Assembly: GCA_903926465.1 (NCBI GenBank)
Contig: CAIYJE010000032.1
Coordinates: 1 to 32,088, forward strand
DNA: 32,088 nucleotides
Source: an uncultured Planctomycetales bacterium
GTDB taxonomy: Bacteria; Planctomycetota; Planctomycetia; Isosphaerales; Isosphaeraceae
Direction of reading: 5' to 3'
In this document: one piece after another, positions 1-8,260 of the stretch
Numbering within the stretch: position 1 is the first letter of the stretch
Layout of the letters: the number at the start of each line of letters is the position of its first letter
The notes under the pieces: generated by a model
The model's database searches: none
Seen by the model: the letters and a program-made list of their open reading frames with translations, nothing else
Told to the model about the DNA's origin: nothing
Position numbers and translations under genes: made by a program

Positions 1-58
1 CCGTTTGTAACTCAGCGCGTTCTTCATCCGACAATCGCACGATATACTTCTTCTGCAT
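1..58 (-). CDS. IS630-like transposase, N-terminal fragment (cut by window edge)
   Basis: The minus strand reads MQKKYIVRLSDEERAELQT and then leaves the window. This opening (M-x-K-K-Y-x-V-R-L-x-D-E-E-R) is typical of the helix-turn-helix N-terminus of IS630-family (Tc1/mariner-like) transposases, which cut and paste DNA at TA dinucleotides. Only 19 residues are present, so neither the DDE catalytic domain nor the integrity of the gene can be judged. The start is supported by a perfect AAGGAGGT Shine-Dalgarno at 64-71, five bases before the ATG. A 9-bp inverted repeat surrounds the start. The family call rests on motif recall and is moderately sure. Confidence 0.6.
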   Translation of the reverse strand, partial: MQKKYIVRLSDEERAELQT

Positions 59-87
59 GGTGCACCTCCTTGTGCAGAGCACCATGC
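55..87 (-). promoter_or_regulatory. Inverted repeat enclosing the transposase ribosome binding site
   Basis: GCATGGTGC at 55-63 is perfectly complementary to GCACCATGC at 79-87. The 15-base loop holds the AAGGAGGT Shine-Dalgarno (64-71), and the start codon lies in one arm. A smaller TGCAC/GTGCA pair (61-65 and 72-76) flanks the Shine-Dalgarno directly. In the mRNA this hairpin would hide the start codon, a plausible way to limit transposase translation. The regulatory role is inference. Confidence 0.45.
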
Positions 88-1157
88 ACCAGCGACAAAA
101 AAAACACAACCCCAAACCCTAGCGGTGACTAAGCACTAGCGATTTCATCTTTGGAGTCAGGAACAATCAAGGCAAGATCATGGAGTTGAGTACACAGGCG
201 AGCTGTAGGGCTGCCGTTGCGTATCATTGATGCGAGTATTTCATTGAACTTGGGCCAAGCGGTTGATGCGCCCGTTGCGTGAGCTTTGAAGTTGCGCTTT
301 TAAGCCCCCGAGTTCGTAAAATCGCAGCCGACGCTCCTGAACATGGTTTAGCGATCCGTTGCACATGGCCTGGCTAAGCGGTTGAGCGGAAATACATGCC
401 CGAAGCGACAGCGAGTGGATTTCTAATGAAATGACCGGCATGTGACGAATTCAGCCGCGTTTGCCGCAGCGCCTTTCTAGGGGAACTCCAAGAGATCCAC
501 TCTGCAGCGCTTCGGGATCGTATTCGGAGAAGTGGCCCATACTCACGAGTCAGGCTCGTGTTATCGGCGTCTTATCCAGAAAAACGCCAGGAAGCGGAAC
601 TTCAAAGCGAGTCAGCGACTGGATCTCCTTAATTTTCCACCTGATTTCATTCGACAAAAGATTCTTTTATTTGCGATTCGGGCTGGTATGTGAAGGTGGA
701 CCGCTTTTGCTGGTTTGGGTAACCTTGGGAAACTGGACGCCGCGTTCCCAACGCGGCTGCTACGCCCTTCAGGGCCGCTCATGCCCGTTACTTCAATCAG
801 TTGGTCGTTTGCATTATCAGGCTTTAGATTGCACCGACTATGCTTGCGGCCGCATCAGCATGGGGATCAAGCTCTAAAGCCGCCCAGTCACGCTCGCCCC
901 CTAATGAGGTTAGAACTCATTTTACGGAAATACTAATATTCAGGTAATTGTACACATATTTGGCAGGTTGACACGCTAGTGCCAATGCGGTTCAAAAGAT
1001 GAGTTACACACACAGGAGTCTAGGCCTGCTGCCCCAATTATGAACCACGATGGGTGATTGAAAAAAATTTGAAGATCAAGCGAATTCACTTGCCGATCAA
1101 TTTTCTTCGAATACGTTAAGCCTGTACTCAGCTCGTGAGTATTGTAAGTTCCAAGGT
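88..1157. other. Gene-free stretch with repeats and hairpins
   Basis: No open frame here has recognisable protein character or a good ribosome binding site. The stretch holds a copy of the dispersed repeat (about 250-470), a strong small hairpin GCCGCGTT-CCC-AACGCGGC at 739-757, and a nested hairpin. The nested hairpin has outer arms GGCTTTAGA (820-828) and TCTAAAGCC (873-881), and inside it ATGCT (840-844) pairs with AGCAT (857-861) around the palindrome TGCGGCCGCA (845-854). A TTGACA hexamer at 968-973 could be a -35 box for the fasciclin gene, but no convincing -10 follows at the right distance. The outer end of the IS630-like element should lie somewhere after position 88; I could not place it. 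Confidence 0.5.
250..470 (+). repeat. Dispersed intergenic repeat, copy A
   Basis: The element contains the box GAGCTTTGAAGTTGCGCTTTT (281-301) without its last base in the quoted 20-mer core, then AAATCGCAGCCGACGCT, then GGTTGAGCGGAAATAC, then GCCCGAAGCG-CAGCGAGTGG and ATGACCGGC. Copy C (2792-2930, same strand) matches its first part and copy B (9670-9785, opposite strand) matches its second part. A partial extra copy of the middle section (GGCCAAGCGGTTGATGCG) sits at 253-270, just before the first box, as if two units lie in tandem. It shows no protein-coding character. Function unknown. Confidence 0.7.
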
Positions 1158-1171
1158 AAAGAGGTTTTCGC

Positions 1172-1654
1172 ATGCGCAAGTTTTTTGGTTTCGTTGCGGC
1201 ATTTCTGATGGCTGTACCTGCATTCGCTGCAGACAAGACGATTGTTGAGATTGCTGCGGGTAACCCAGATTTCAGCACGCTGGTTGCGGCCGTGAAGGCA
1301 GCCGGTCTGGCTGAGACTCTGAGCGGCCCAGGGCCTTTCACCGTGTTTGCACCTACGAACGCCGCCTTTGAGAAGCTCCCCAAGGGTACGGTTGAAGAGT
1401 TGCTCAAGCCCGAAAACAAAGCAAAGCTCGCCAGCATTCTGAAGTACCACGTCGTGGCCGGTAAGGTTCTTGCCGCTGATGCCGTGAAGCTTGATGGTAA
1501 GTCAGCCAAGACCGTCGAAGGCTCTGACGCTGCGATCAAGGTCAAAGATGGAGCTGCTTACATTGCTGGTGCCAAGATTGTGAAGACCGACATTATTGGC
1601 AGCAACGGCGTGATTCACGTGATCGACGCCGTGATCCTGCCACCAACCAAGTAA
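1172..1654 (+). CDS. Secreted fasciclin-domain protein
   Basis: The 160-residue product has a signal peptide (residues 1-20, positively charged start, hydrophobic core, AFAA cleavage region) followed by one complete fasciclin (FAS1) domain. Visible FAS1 landmarks are the H1 box [15 protein letters not shown], the central YHVVAGK motif, and the C-terminal [12 protein letters not shown] strand. FAS1 domains act in cell adhesion or matrix binding outside the cytoplasm; the ligand here is unknown. The ATG has an AAAGAGG Shine-Dalgarno at 1158-1164. The gene stands alone, with a clear terminator 23 bases after the stop. Single-domain secreted fasciclin proteins of this size are common in bacteria. 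The family call is firm; the role is only general. Confidence 0.93.
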   Translation: MRKFFGFVAAFLMAVPAFAADKTIVEIAAGNPDFSTLVAAVKAAGLAETLSGPGPFTVFAPTNAAFEKLPKGTVEELLKPENKAKLASILKYHVVAGKVLAADAVKLDGKSAKTVEGSDAAIKVKDGAAYIAGAKIVKTDIIGSNGVIHVIDAVILPPTK

Positions 1655-1676
1655 TTGATTGATGGTTGTGACAGAT

Positions 1677-1714
1677 AAAGACCCGTATCGCTCGTGCGGT
1701 ACGGGTCTTTTTTT
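1677..1714 (+). terminator. Rho-independent terminator after the fasciclin gene
   Basis: AAAGACCCGTA (1677-1687) pairs with TACGGGTCTTT (1700-1710). The stem extends inward by three more pairs around a six-base loop and is followed by a T-run to 1714. It sits 23 bases past the stop codon. Confidence 0.92.
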
Positions 1715-1729
1715 ATTGCTGAAAACTTA

Positions 1730-1759
1730 TTGAATCTGGTTTATGCAGATACTCATTAT
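1730..1759 (+). promoter_or_regulatory. Possible sigma70 promoter for the Spy-like gene
   Basis: TTGAAT (1730-1735) and CATTAT (1754-1759) are separated by 18 bases, with four of six matches in the -10 box. The site is in the right place, after the upstream terminator and before the next gene. The rest of the 331-base gap (1655-1985) shows only an AT-rich stretch with a weak inverted repeat near 1913-1955. Confidence 0.3.
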
Positions 1760-1985
1760 TGATTTCTGGTACGCATGGATCGGATTCCAGGCTTTCGAGG
1801 CCTGATGCCCTTATCGAAATTCTTCCTGGCCTGAGTCCATGACGGAATTCCCGAGAATGGATGCCGTGTTTTTTTGTTTTACTTCCAGGCAGGCGGCTGT
1901 TCTATTTTAAACGGAAGAGGGGCGACCTCAGCTTTTTTTGCGGTCCTCTTTTTTTCCCGCCCCGACCTAATTATCAGGAGTTCCC

Positions 1986-2681
1986 GTGGTTATTCACAAG
2001 CGATTCGGTATGCCGCTCCTGGCATTGGTGCTCAGTTTCGTTTTCCTCTCTGTTCTTCGGGCCCAAGAACCCGGCCCCGGTTACAAATCTGGCATGACTG
2101 CGCTCAATAATGTTTCGATCCTTGCAACTCCTCAGGCTGCTGAGGATCTGGGACTGACGCCTGAGCAATCTGACCAGATTCGTAAGCTCCAGATGGATCT
2201 GTTTGCCAGCTCTGGAGAAAAGATGAAGCCCCTCCAGGGAGCCTCGCCAGAGGAAGTCAGCAAACAAATGGAGCCGATTGGACGTGAGATCGCTGCCCAT
2301 GCGAAGACGCGGCTTACTGAGATTCTGAACCCTGAACAGTTCAAGCGGTACAAGCAGATCTCACTTCAAATGGCAGGCTATGCTGCTTTCCTGGATGCGG
2401 AGGTACAAGCAACTCTCAAACTTGACGACGAGCAGAAGACCAAGATTCAAGAAATCCAAAGCCACTTCTCAAGCAAAGTGCGAGAAATCAGCAAGACCGC
2501 CAGGGAAGATCGGAATACCGCTTCGGTCCAGATTCGTGAGTTGATGGACCAGCTCAAAACCGAAATCGTTGGCTTTCTTAACGTTGACCAAAAGATCGCC
2601 TGGGGCGAGATGGTGGGCAAAGAGTTCAAGTTGTCTCATCCGGGTGGTTCTGATGCCCCTCGTAAGCCACAGGCTCCCTGA
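1986..2681 (+). CDS. Secreted Spy/CpxP-like (LTXXQ-motif) protein
   Basis: The 231-residue product begins with a signal peptide (hydrophobic residues 9-25, probable cleavage after LRA-Q) and is otherwise helical and charged. It carries LTPEQ at 57-61, LNPEQ at 114-118 and LDDEQ at 146-150. These are repeats of the LTxxQ type found in periplasmic Spy and CpxP proteins, which act as ATP-independent chaperones or stress sensors in enterobacteria. Planctomycetes carry many such proteins of unknown role, so chaperone function is inference. A GTG start is preferred because AGGAG (1976-1980) lies five bases upstream; the next ATG, at 2010, has no ribosome binding site and would shorten the signal peptide. 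There is no obvious operon partner. Confidence 0.75.
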   Translation: MVIHKRFGMPLLALVLSFVFLSVLRAQEPGPGYKSGMTALNNVSILATPQAAEDLGLTPEQSDQIRKLQMDLFASSGEKMKPLQGASPEEVSKQMEPIGREIAAHAKTRLTEILNPEQFKRYKQISLQMAGYAAFLDAEVQATLKLDDEQKTKIQEIQSHFSSKVREISKTAREDRNTASVQIRELMDQLKTEIVGFLNVDQKIAWGEMVGKEFKLSHPGGSDAPRKPQAP

Positions 2682-3479
2682 TCACGGTCTGAACCCAGGC
2701 TTGAACTCAAGCCCTGGGGGCCGGAAGGTATTGTTGAGCCGGGGAGTACGTCATCGCCCCGCCTGGTGCTTGCTAAGGTTCGCAGTTGTTTGATGCAGGC
2801 CCGTGGTGCAAGCTTTGAAGTTGCGGTTTTGGGACCCGAGCCACCAAAACCGCAGCGGACGCTTCTGATTATTGTTTCGCGATGCGGTGCTCATGGCCTG
2901 GCCAAACGGTTGAACGCAAATACGAGGCCAAAACGTTAGCAATTGGATTCCTTAGAAACGGCGGTGAAATGAAGAGGGCTCGGATGATCGATGGCGTGGC
3001 TTCTTGCCGCCATGGTTTCTCGGAGAAATCAGAACGGGCCGATCTGGAATGCGTTGACAAAACCACAACAGGCCCAAAGTCGGTAGATTTCGGCTCTTTG
3101 AACCACCTCTAGATAGCGTAGGGATTTGCGAGCTTACGCTTTAGGTGGGCACTGGGAGCGTAGAAGGTGTCAATTTATGCTGGGAGGCCGCAATGTGGGC
3201 GTATGGTGTTGCTTGTTTACGTGTGGGCCTGGCGCGCACTGCTTCCTATCGCTTGTACGATCCGGGTCTCTTGCGTTATCGGTTCCGGAGTACGTCTGGT
3301 CTCTGGAAGTGTGTATTGTGGTTGATGAATAGGCTGGTCTCAGCCAGAAGTTCATGCCAAGCGAGCATCCAGCGCTTCCGGTTGATGACGTTGAGATGCC
3401 AGTCCCTTGCCGGAGAGGTCGGGTCTCAATGTTTTGGAAAGAATAGCCCAAGAGACCAAGAGCGACAGTACCCGAGTTC
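2682..3479. other. Gene-free stretch containing a dispersed repeat
   Basis: Several short open frames cross this 798-base gap, but they overlap each other, lack ribosome binding sites and resemble no family I know. The only structured content I can see is dispersed repeat copy C (2792-2930). Nothing recognisable lies between 2940 and 3479. Confidence 0.5.
2792..2930 (+). repeat. Dispersed intergenic repeat, copy C
   Basis: It aligns with copy A from about 264 onward. Shared blocks in the same order are AGCTTTGAAGTTGCG, CCGAG, AAAxCGCAGCxGACGCT, CTGA, GCGATxCG, TGCxCATGGCCTGGC, and GGTTGAxCGxAAATAC. The match to copy A fades after 2930, where copy A continues with the GCCCGAAGCG block. Confidence 0.7.
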
Positions 3480-4133
3480 CTAACGCGAGAGACGAAACCC
3501 AGAAAGAATTAGCGCAGGTACCAGAAGCACACCCAGTACAAGCCCCACGGCTATCACCACGCAGAGGAACGCAAACAGCCACTCGAAACAGATTTGAATC
3601 TTGCGAGCGAATGGAACTTGAATATCGACAACCACCGCATTGATCAGCCGACTTCCCTCGCCGCTAATCTCCACCGCTGATTCACCTGCAATCAGTTGCT
3701 CATTGATGGGAGCGGCCGCATGTACAGGCCGCGATGCAGCCTGAACATTTTGAAATGGCGGGGCGGGTGCCTGCGTCGGTGGAGCAGGGGGAACCGCTTG
3801 GCCTCGTGAGCCTGGTACCCGCTGATATCCCTTGCTGTCTCCAGTAATTACGAAGCCGGTCGATTTTCTGGGGAGTTCGTCGTCTCTCACCAAAACAAAG
3901 TCGGTCGATTGATTAGGGCCGTTCTCCACGTAGGAGATCTCCCTTTCCGTCTTCGTTTGGGGCTCATCATCGTCATCGTGGGTCAAGAGCGCGGTGGGGC
4001 GTGTCAGACTGACCGGTAGTGGATTATCCACAATGGTGTAAGACTGGCAGGCGGGGCACCGGCGCTTCTTGCCAATAGATTGTGGGCGGCTTTGTAAAAA
4101 TTGGCCGCAATTTTCACACTTGTAATCGATCAC
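3480..4133 (-). CDS. Zinc-ribbon protein with one C-terminal membrane segment
   Basis: The 217-residue product starts with a zinc ribbon: CENC (residues 6-9) and CPAC 16 residues later form two CxxC knuckles that would bind one zinc. The middle (about 35-160) is low-complexity, Asp-, Pro-, Gln- and Ala-rich, and probably disordered. A single transmembrane segment lies near the C-terminus (WLFAFLCVVIAVGLVLGVLL). This layout suggests a cytoplasmic zinc ribbon anchored to the inner membrane; the function is unknown. A longer reading from a GTG at 4145 is possible, but GGAGG (4139-4143) sits five bases before the GTG at 4133, so I chose the latter. It has no operon partner. Confidence 0.65.
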   Translation of the reverse strand: MIDYKCENCGQFLQSRPQSIGKKRRCPACQSYTIVDNPLPVSLTRPTALLTHDDDDEPQTKTEREISYVENGPNQSTDFVLVRDDELPRKSTGFVITGDSKGYQRVPGSRGQAVPPAPPTQAPAPPFQNVQAASRPVHAAAPINEQLIAGESAVEISGEGSRLINAVVVDIQVPFARKIQICFEWLFAFLCVVIAVGLVLGVLLVPALILSGFRLSR

Positions 4134-4145
4134 CGAGGCCTCCAC

Positions 4146-4934
4146 TTTTCCCAGCTGGCAGGCATGAACTTGCGGTCAAAGTCAATTCTGGACAATCCAT
4201 CCGAATCCGCACGGTGCTTGGCATGTCATCATCAGGATGGCGTTTGAGAAATGTCAAACATTGTGCCTGAAATCAGGATATCATACTCGTGACGCTTTTG
4301 AGTGATATCGTTCGCTTCTCTCCAGAATTTCATGGCAAGCGTTTTACCTGGGCATCGCATGCCCAAACCCCTGAAGCTGTCAGGTTGGCTCCTTCCGTGG
4401 TGGGGTATCAGGCAGGTTGAGAATTGGAGACATCTGGGCAAAAGATGCAACGTTGCGTTGAATGCTTGGTTGTAGGTCTGCGCTGGACCGAAGGGTTCTA
4501 CGGCGTCGGTGTTCTCCACTCACGGACCAAGCTGGTGGGCGTGTGGCCCCAGTATTTTCCTTGCAAAGCCTTGGGACCGAACGGTGTCCGATCCCGGAGG
4601 GTCTGTACAAATCGTGTTGCAAATTGGAACTTGAATGCTGGATGAGTGAGGGCCCGGGGCTTTGGTTTTTCAATAATCGGAACTGGTCCAACTGTCCGCC
4701 AGAGCATTTGCCGCCGTTGTGATTCTGGGTTGTAAAAGCCAGGTGGGTGACAGAGTTGCCTGGGATAGCAAGGGCCCCCAGCGTGCGTATGCTTTGGCAA
4801 CAACCGAAGACCGGACAGTCATAGGCGGGGCCGGCAAAGTCGAGTGCATGGTTGATAGCGGTTGCAGGCGGCACCCAGGGTCTGTACTTTGTCCAGAACG
4901 AATCTCCAGGGCACTCACGCACGGGTACTCATCT
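4146..4934. other. Gene-free stretch before the dehydrogenase
   Basis: About 790 bases with only short overlapping frames and no recognisable protein. A bulged hairpin pairs GATATCA (4277-4283) plus CTC with GAG plus TGATATC (4303-4309), and CCTGAAATCAGG at 4266-4277 is a short palindrome. Either could be a protein binding site, but nothing ties them to a gene. No clear promoter is visible upstream of 4935. Confidence 0.4.
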
Positions 4935-5723
4935 ATGCGACTGCAAAACCAGGTAATCCTGATCACGGGCAGCACCACAGGAATTGGCGCGGCCATGGCG
5001 CAAAGGTTTGTGAGTGAGGGGGCTCGCGTAATCATCCACGGGCGAGATGCCGCCCGGGGCAGGGCGCTCAGTCAAAACCTGGGCCAGGACGCTACCGCCT
5101 TTCTGCAGGGGGATCTTGCGGACCCTGCGCAAGTGGAGCAACTGGCCGCCGGTGCCCTTACAGCGTTCGGCACCATCCATGCCCTGGTTAACAATGCTGC
5201 CCTTACAAGCCGGTCGTCTCTGGCCGAAACCGACGTGGCGTTTTTTGACCACATGATTGCCGTAAACCTGCGGGCCCCATTCATGTTGATTCGCGCACTA
5301 CTGCCGGCCCTGAAGCAGACCCAGGGGTGTGTGCTGAACATTGGCAGTGTGCTGGCGCATTGCGGGCAGGCGAATTTGCCGGCGTATTCCATCAGTAAGG
5401 GGGGGCTGATCACGCTCACACGGAACCTGGCCGATAGTCTGGGGCCGGATCATGTGCGGGTCAATCAGTTGAACGTGGGCTGGACCCTGACCGACAACGA
5501 GTACCAGACCAAGCGCCAGGATGGGCTACCGGCCGACTGGCCGGAAACGCTTCCAGTATGGGCGGCCCCATCGGGGCGGCTGTTAACGCCAGAGAATATC
5601 GCAGAGGCCGCAGTTTACTGGGTCAGTTCGGCAAGCCGGCCCGTGAGCGGGAGTGTGCTGGAAATTGAGCAGTACCCGGTGATCGGTCGAATTGTGAACC
5701 AGGAAGGAAACGAAGACGCATAG
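4935..5723 (+). CDS. Short-chain dehydrogenase/reductase (SDR family)
   Basis: The 262-residue protein is a classical SDR and should be a cytoplasmic NAD(P)H-dependent oxidoreductase of unknown substrate. Visible features are the Rossmann dinucleotide motif TGSTTGIG (11-18), NNAA (86-89), and a full catalytic tetrad N111, S138, Y151 and K155 (YSISK). R37 after strand beta-2 would favour NADP(H). The C-terminal region has the usual GRLLTPENIAEAAVYWVSS segment. Length is normal for the family (about 250). The frame stays open 216 bases upstream, but those residues do not look like an SDR extension, so the ATG just before the Rossmann fold is chosen although its ribosome binding site is weak. 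It has no clear neighbour partner. Confidence 0.92.
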   Translation: MRLQNQVILITGSTTGIGAAMAQRFVSEGARVIIHGRDAARGRALSQNLGQDATAFLQGDLADPAQVEQLAAGALTAFGTIHALVNNAALTSRSSLAETDVAFFDHMIAVNLRAPFMLIRALLPALKQTQGCVLNIGSVLAHCGQANLPAYSISKGGLITLTRNLADSLGPDHVRVNQLNVGWTLTDNEYQTKRQDGLPADWPETLPVWAAPSGRLLTPENIAEAAVYWVSSASRPVSGSVLEIEQYPVIGRIVNQEGNEDA

Positions 5724-5829
5724 CCAGCGTTCTGAGTTCCTGATCTGGGCAATGGTTTGGGTTCGCTGGTCCGAAGTCGCTCAGTCACGCATGGTGGTGC
5801 TGGTGATTGTCAATTGCTGGATTCCCGGC

Positions 5830-6609
5830 TTATCCAACCTGAACCGTGAGCATGGAGATTGATCCACCGTCTACGCCTTCGATGGGGAATGCGGTCAGTT
5901 CTTTGGTCTGGCGGCTACCGATGATGTAAAGCAGTGGCAAGAAATGTTCAGGAGTGGGAATGGAGAGCTGGGCGTCTTTGCCGAGCTTTTGATAGTTCAG
6001 AAGCGGTTGATCGTCGGCCGCGAGCAGCATCTGTCTGGCCTCGCTCTCGAACCGGGCCGCCCAATCATAGGGAACGGGTGCTTCTTGGCCCCAGGCGTAG
6101 GCGCGAAGGTTGTGCACCAGGTTGCCGCTGCCAATGATCAAGATTTGCTCGTTTCGCAGGGGGGCGAGCCGTTTCCCAATTTCGTAATGAAACGCCGCGG
6201 GTTGGGTTGCATCAATGCTCAGCTGAACGACCGGGATATCCGCCTGGGGGTAGACGTGTTTGAGAATAGACCAGGTTCCATGATCAAGGCCCCAAGATTC
6301 ATCAAACGTCACGGAGACAGGGGCAAGCAACTCGCGAACTCGGTTTGCCAGGGCAAGATCACCGGGCGCGGGGTACTGCACCTGAAAGAGTTCTTTTGGG
6401 AAGCCGCCGAAGTCATGAATGGTGCGTGGCGATGTGCTGATAGTCACTCCGGTCCCGGGCACATACCAGTGTGCGGAGATGGCAAGGATTGCCAACGGGC
6501 GCGGGGTTTCTGTTCCGATCCGGCTCCAGCCCTGGGTGTACGGGTTGGTTTGCAGGGCGTTCATCGGATTCCCATGGCCGATGAAGTAGGCCGGAAGAAT
6601 GTCAGCCAT
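5830..6609 (-). CDS. ygiD: YgiD-type extradiol ring-opening dioxygenase (DODA/LigB-like)
   Basis: The 259-residue product matches the DODA-type class III extradiol dioxygenases such as E. coli YgiD (4,5-DOPA dioxygenase), which open catechol rings using a metal bound by histidines. The candidate ligands H12 (GHG), H47 (AHW), H166 (NLVHN) and H222 (PEH) have spacings of 35, 119 and 56 residues, close to those of the YgiD family. H110 in GLDHGTW is the likely catalytic histidine. Length is normal and no signal peptide is present, so it is cytoplasmic. GGAG about 11 bases upstream supports the ATG. It is divergently oriented to the aldo/keto reductase. The true substrate is unknown; the gene symbol reflects family membership only. 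Confidence 0.9.
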   Translation of the reverse strand: MADILPAYFIGHGNPMNALQTNPYTQGWSRIGTETPRPLAILAISAHWYVPGTGVTISTSPRTIHDFGGFPKELFQVQYPAPGDLALANRVRELLAPVSVTFDESWGLDHGTWSILKHVYPQADIPVVQLSIDATQPAAFHYEIGKRLAPLRNEQILIIGSGNLVHNLRAYAWGQEAPVPYDWAARFESEARQMLLAADDQPLLNYQKLGKDAQLSIPTPEHFLPLLYIIGSRQTKELTAFPIEGVDGGSISMLTVQVG

Positions 6610-6981
6610 TGGATGGATTTCTCCAGAGTGATCTGATTGGAAAGTGCAAGGAATTTTACCGCGTTCCAGGTTGAAAGTCGCATGCTCGGGATGCTGAGCA
6701 CAGTCCGGCTTGTTGACGCAAACTTCCCAGCCTTTGCCTCCAGTGGCGCCTGCTATTTGCGTATGCTTGAGTTTTGTTTAACATGAACTGGACCATCTCG
6801 TGGGTTTCGTTGGCCGGCTGGGCCATTTACCGGCTTTTAGATTCTTGCACAGAGTTGGTTCCAGAATTGCGGTCCAGAGAGCAATGCGCATCGGCGCTCC
6901 CCTTTCTGTACTGTGATTTCTGGAGAGTCGAACAGAACGGCGGTTTGGCTACAAACTCACCGGTGAACGGAGAAGCCTGGA
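6610..6981. other. Divergent intergenic region
   Basis: This 372-base spacer separates the divergently transcribed dioxygenase and aldo/keto reductase genes and so should contain promoters for both. A TTGACG hexamer at 6713-6718 lacks a matching -10 at normal spacing. I see no convincing promoter, repeat or small gene. Confidence 0.35.
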
Positions 6982-8214
6982 ATGTCTGAGCACGACGATC
7001 TCTCGATCCATCGCCGCGGATTTTTGCAGACGAGCGCCATTGCGGGAACCGCGGCGATTGCGGTTGGCACAAACCTGACCTCCAAGGCTGATGACGCTGT
7101 GGCTGAGGATCGCTCAGAGCCGGTGCCAACCCGTGTTCTGGGTCGGACCGGTGAGAAAGTGTCGATGCTCAGCTACGGCACCTTCAGGAGCGAGAGCCTG
7201 AACCGGTTGCTGCGGTTTACGTATGCCAACGGTGTTCGATATTACGATACCGCCGATGACTACGGTACGGAGCCTGGAATTGCCCAGTGGATGGAGACGG
7301 ATGCCGAAATTCGCAAATCAATTTTCCTGGTGAGCAAGGAACACCCCAGGAGCCCCAGAGAGTTACTGACCAAAATCGACCAGCGGCTGGCCACACTCAA
7401 AACCGACAGCATCGACCTGTACCTGATCCACGGCATTGGAGCTGGTTATCCAGCAGACTCGATTGAGTGGCCGAAGAGCAAGGAAATGAAGGAGACGGTT
7501 GAGGCGCTCAAGAAGTCTGGCAAGGTGAAGTTCGTGGGCTTTTCTTGCCACGATGCCCGTCGTGCAGAGTTTCTGGAGGCGGCGGCCGAGGGGAAGATTT
7601 TTGATGCTTTGATGATTCAGAATACGGCGTGGCTGGACAAGAATACGCGATTGAACAAGGCTATCGACGCCTGCCACAAGGCCGGGATTGGCCTGATTTC
7701 CATGAAGCAGATTGCCGGACCGAACCCGGCCGACTTCCTGGCCGAGGTCCCCAAGAAGGCACCAGAGCTGATCGCCAAGGGGCTGACCCCCTATGGCGCA
7801 CTGATGCACGCCATCTGGTCCGATGAGCGGTTCTCAAGTATCTGTGTATCCATGCGCAACTTTGACCAGGTGACAGAGAACACCCGTGCCGCCAAGGCGT
7901 TTGCTCCACTCAAGACGAGCGAGATTGAAAAGGTCCGTGAGGCGTTCCTGGCCTCTCGACCCAGTTTGTGTGCCGATTGTGACGGCCGATGCTCGCACGC
8001 GGCCGGTACCAAAGCCACGCTGGGGGATATCACCCGGTACCTGACTTACTATGAGCGGCACGGCCTGCGCGGGTACGCCCGACAGCAATTTGCCGAGCTT
8101 TCAGCCGAAGCTAGAGATTGGACGGGGGCGGATCTAGAAGCCGCGCGGGAAGCCTGCCCGTCCAAGCTTGATTTTGCCAGCTTGCTGTCAAGAGCCGATG
8201 AGCATCTGGCCTGA
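6982..8214 (+). CDS. Tat-exported aldo/keto reductase with C-terminal iron-sulfur-like cysteines
   Basis: The 410-residue protein has a twin-arginine signal (HRRGFLQTS, R11-R12) followed by a hydrophobic stretch, so it is probably exported folded with its cofactor. Residues 48-320 form an aldo/keto reductase TIM barrel with the complete catalytic tetrad D89, Y94 (YDTADDYG), K119 (VSKEH) and H150 (LYLIHG). The C-terminal tail has C330, C333, C337 and later C392-P, the pattern of the [4Fe-4S]-like domain that follows some bacterial reductases. Substrate and electron partner are unknown. GGAG lies just upstream of the ATG. The gene is monocistronic, with a terminator after it. Exported Tat-type members are common in planctomycetes. 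Confidence 0.9.
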   Translation: MSEHDDLSIHRRGFLQTSAIAGTAAIAVGTNLTSKADDAVAEDRSEPVPTRVLGRTGEKVSMLSYGTFRSESLNRLLRFTYANGVRYYDTADDYGTEPGIAQWMETDAEIRKSIFLVSKEHPRSPRELLTKIDQRLATLKTDSIDLYLIHGIGAGYPADSIEWPKSKEMKETVEALKKSGKVKFVGFSCHDARRAEFLEAAAEGKIFDALMIQNTAWLDKNTRLNKAIDACHKAGIGLISMKQIAGPNPADFLAEVPKKAPELIAKGLTPYGALMHAIWSDERFSSICVSMRNFDQVTENTRAAKAFAPLKTSEIEKVREAFLASRPSLCADCDGRCSHAAGTKATLGDITRYLTYYERHGLRGYARQQFAELSAEARDWTGADLEAAREACPSKLDFASLLSRADEHLA

Positions 8215-8260
8215 GCGAATTCCTAGGAAGCGGGATCGAGCCATTTTTGCTAAGAAGCCG

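Noticed and set aside
461-877. Plus-strand frame of 138 codons before the fasciclin gene
   Set aside because: No ribosome binding site or family resemblance, and it runs through hairpins and dispersed repeat sequence.
4719-4934. N-terminal extension of the short-chain dehydrogenase
   Set aside because: The 72 extra residues lie before the Rossmann motif, resemble no SDR extension and have no signal peptide.
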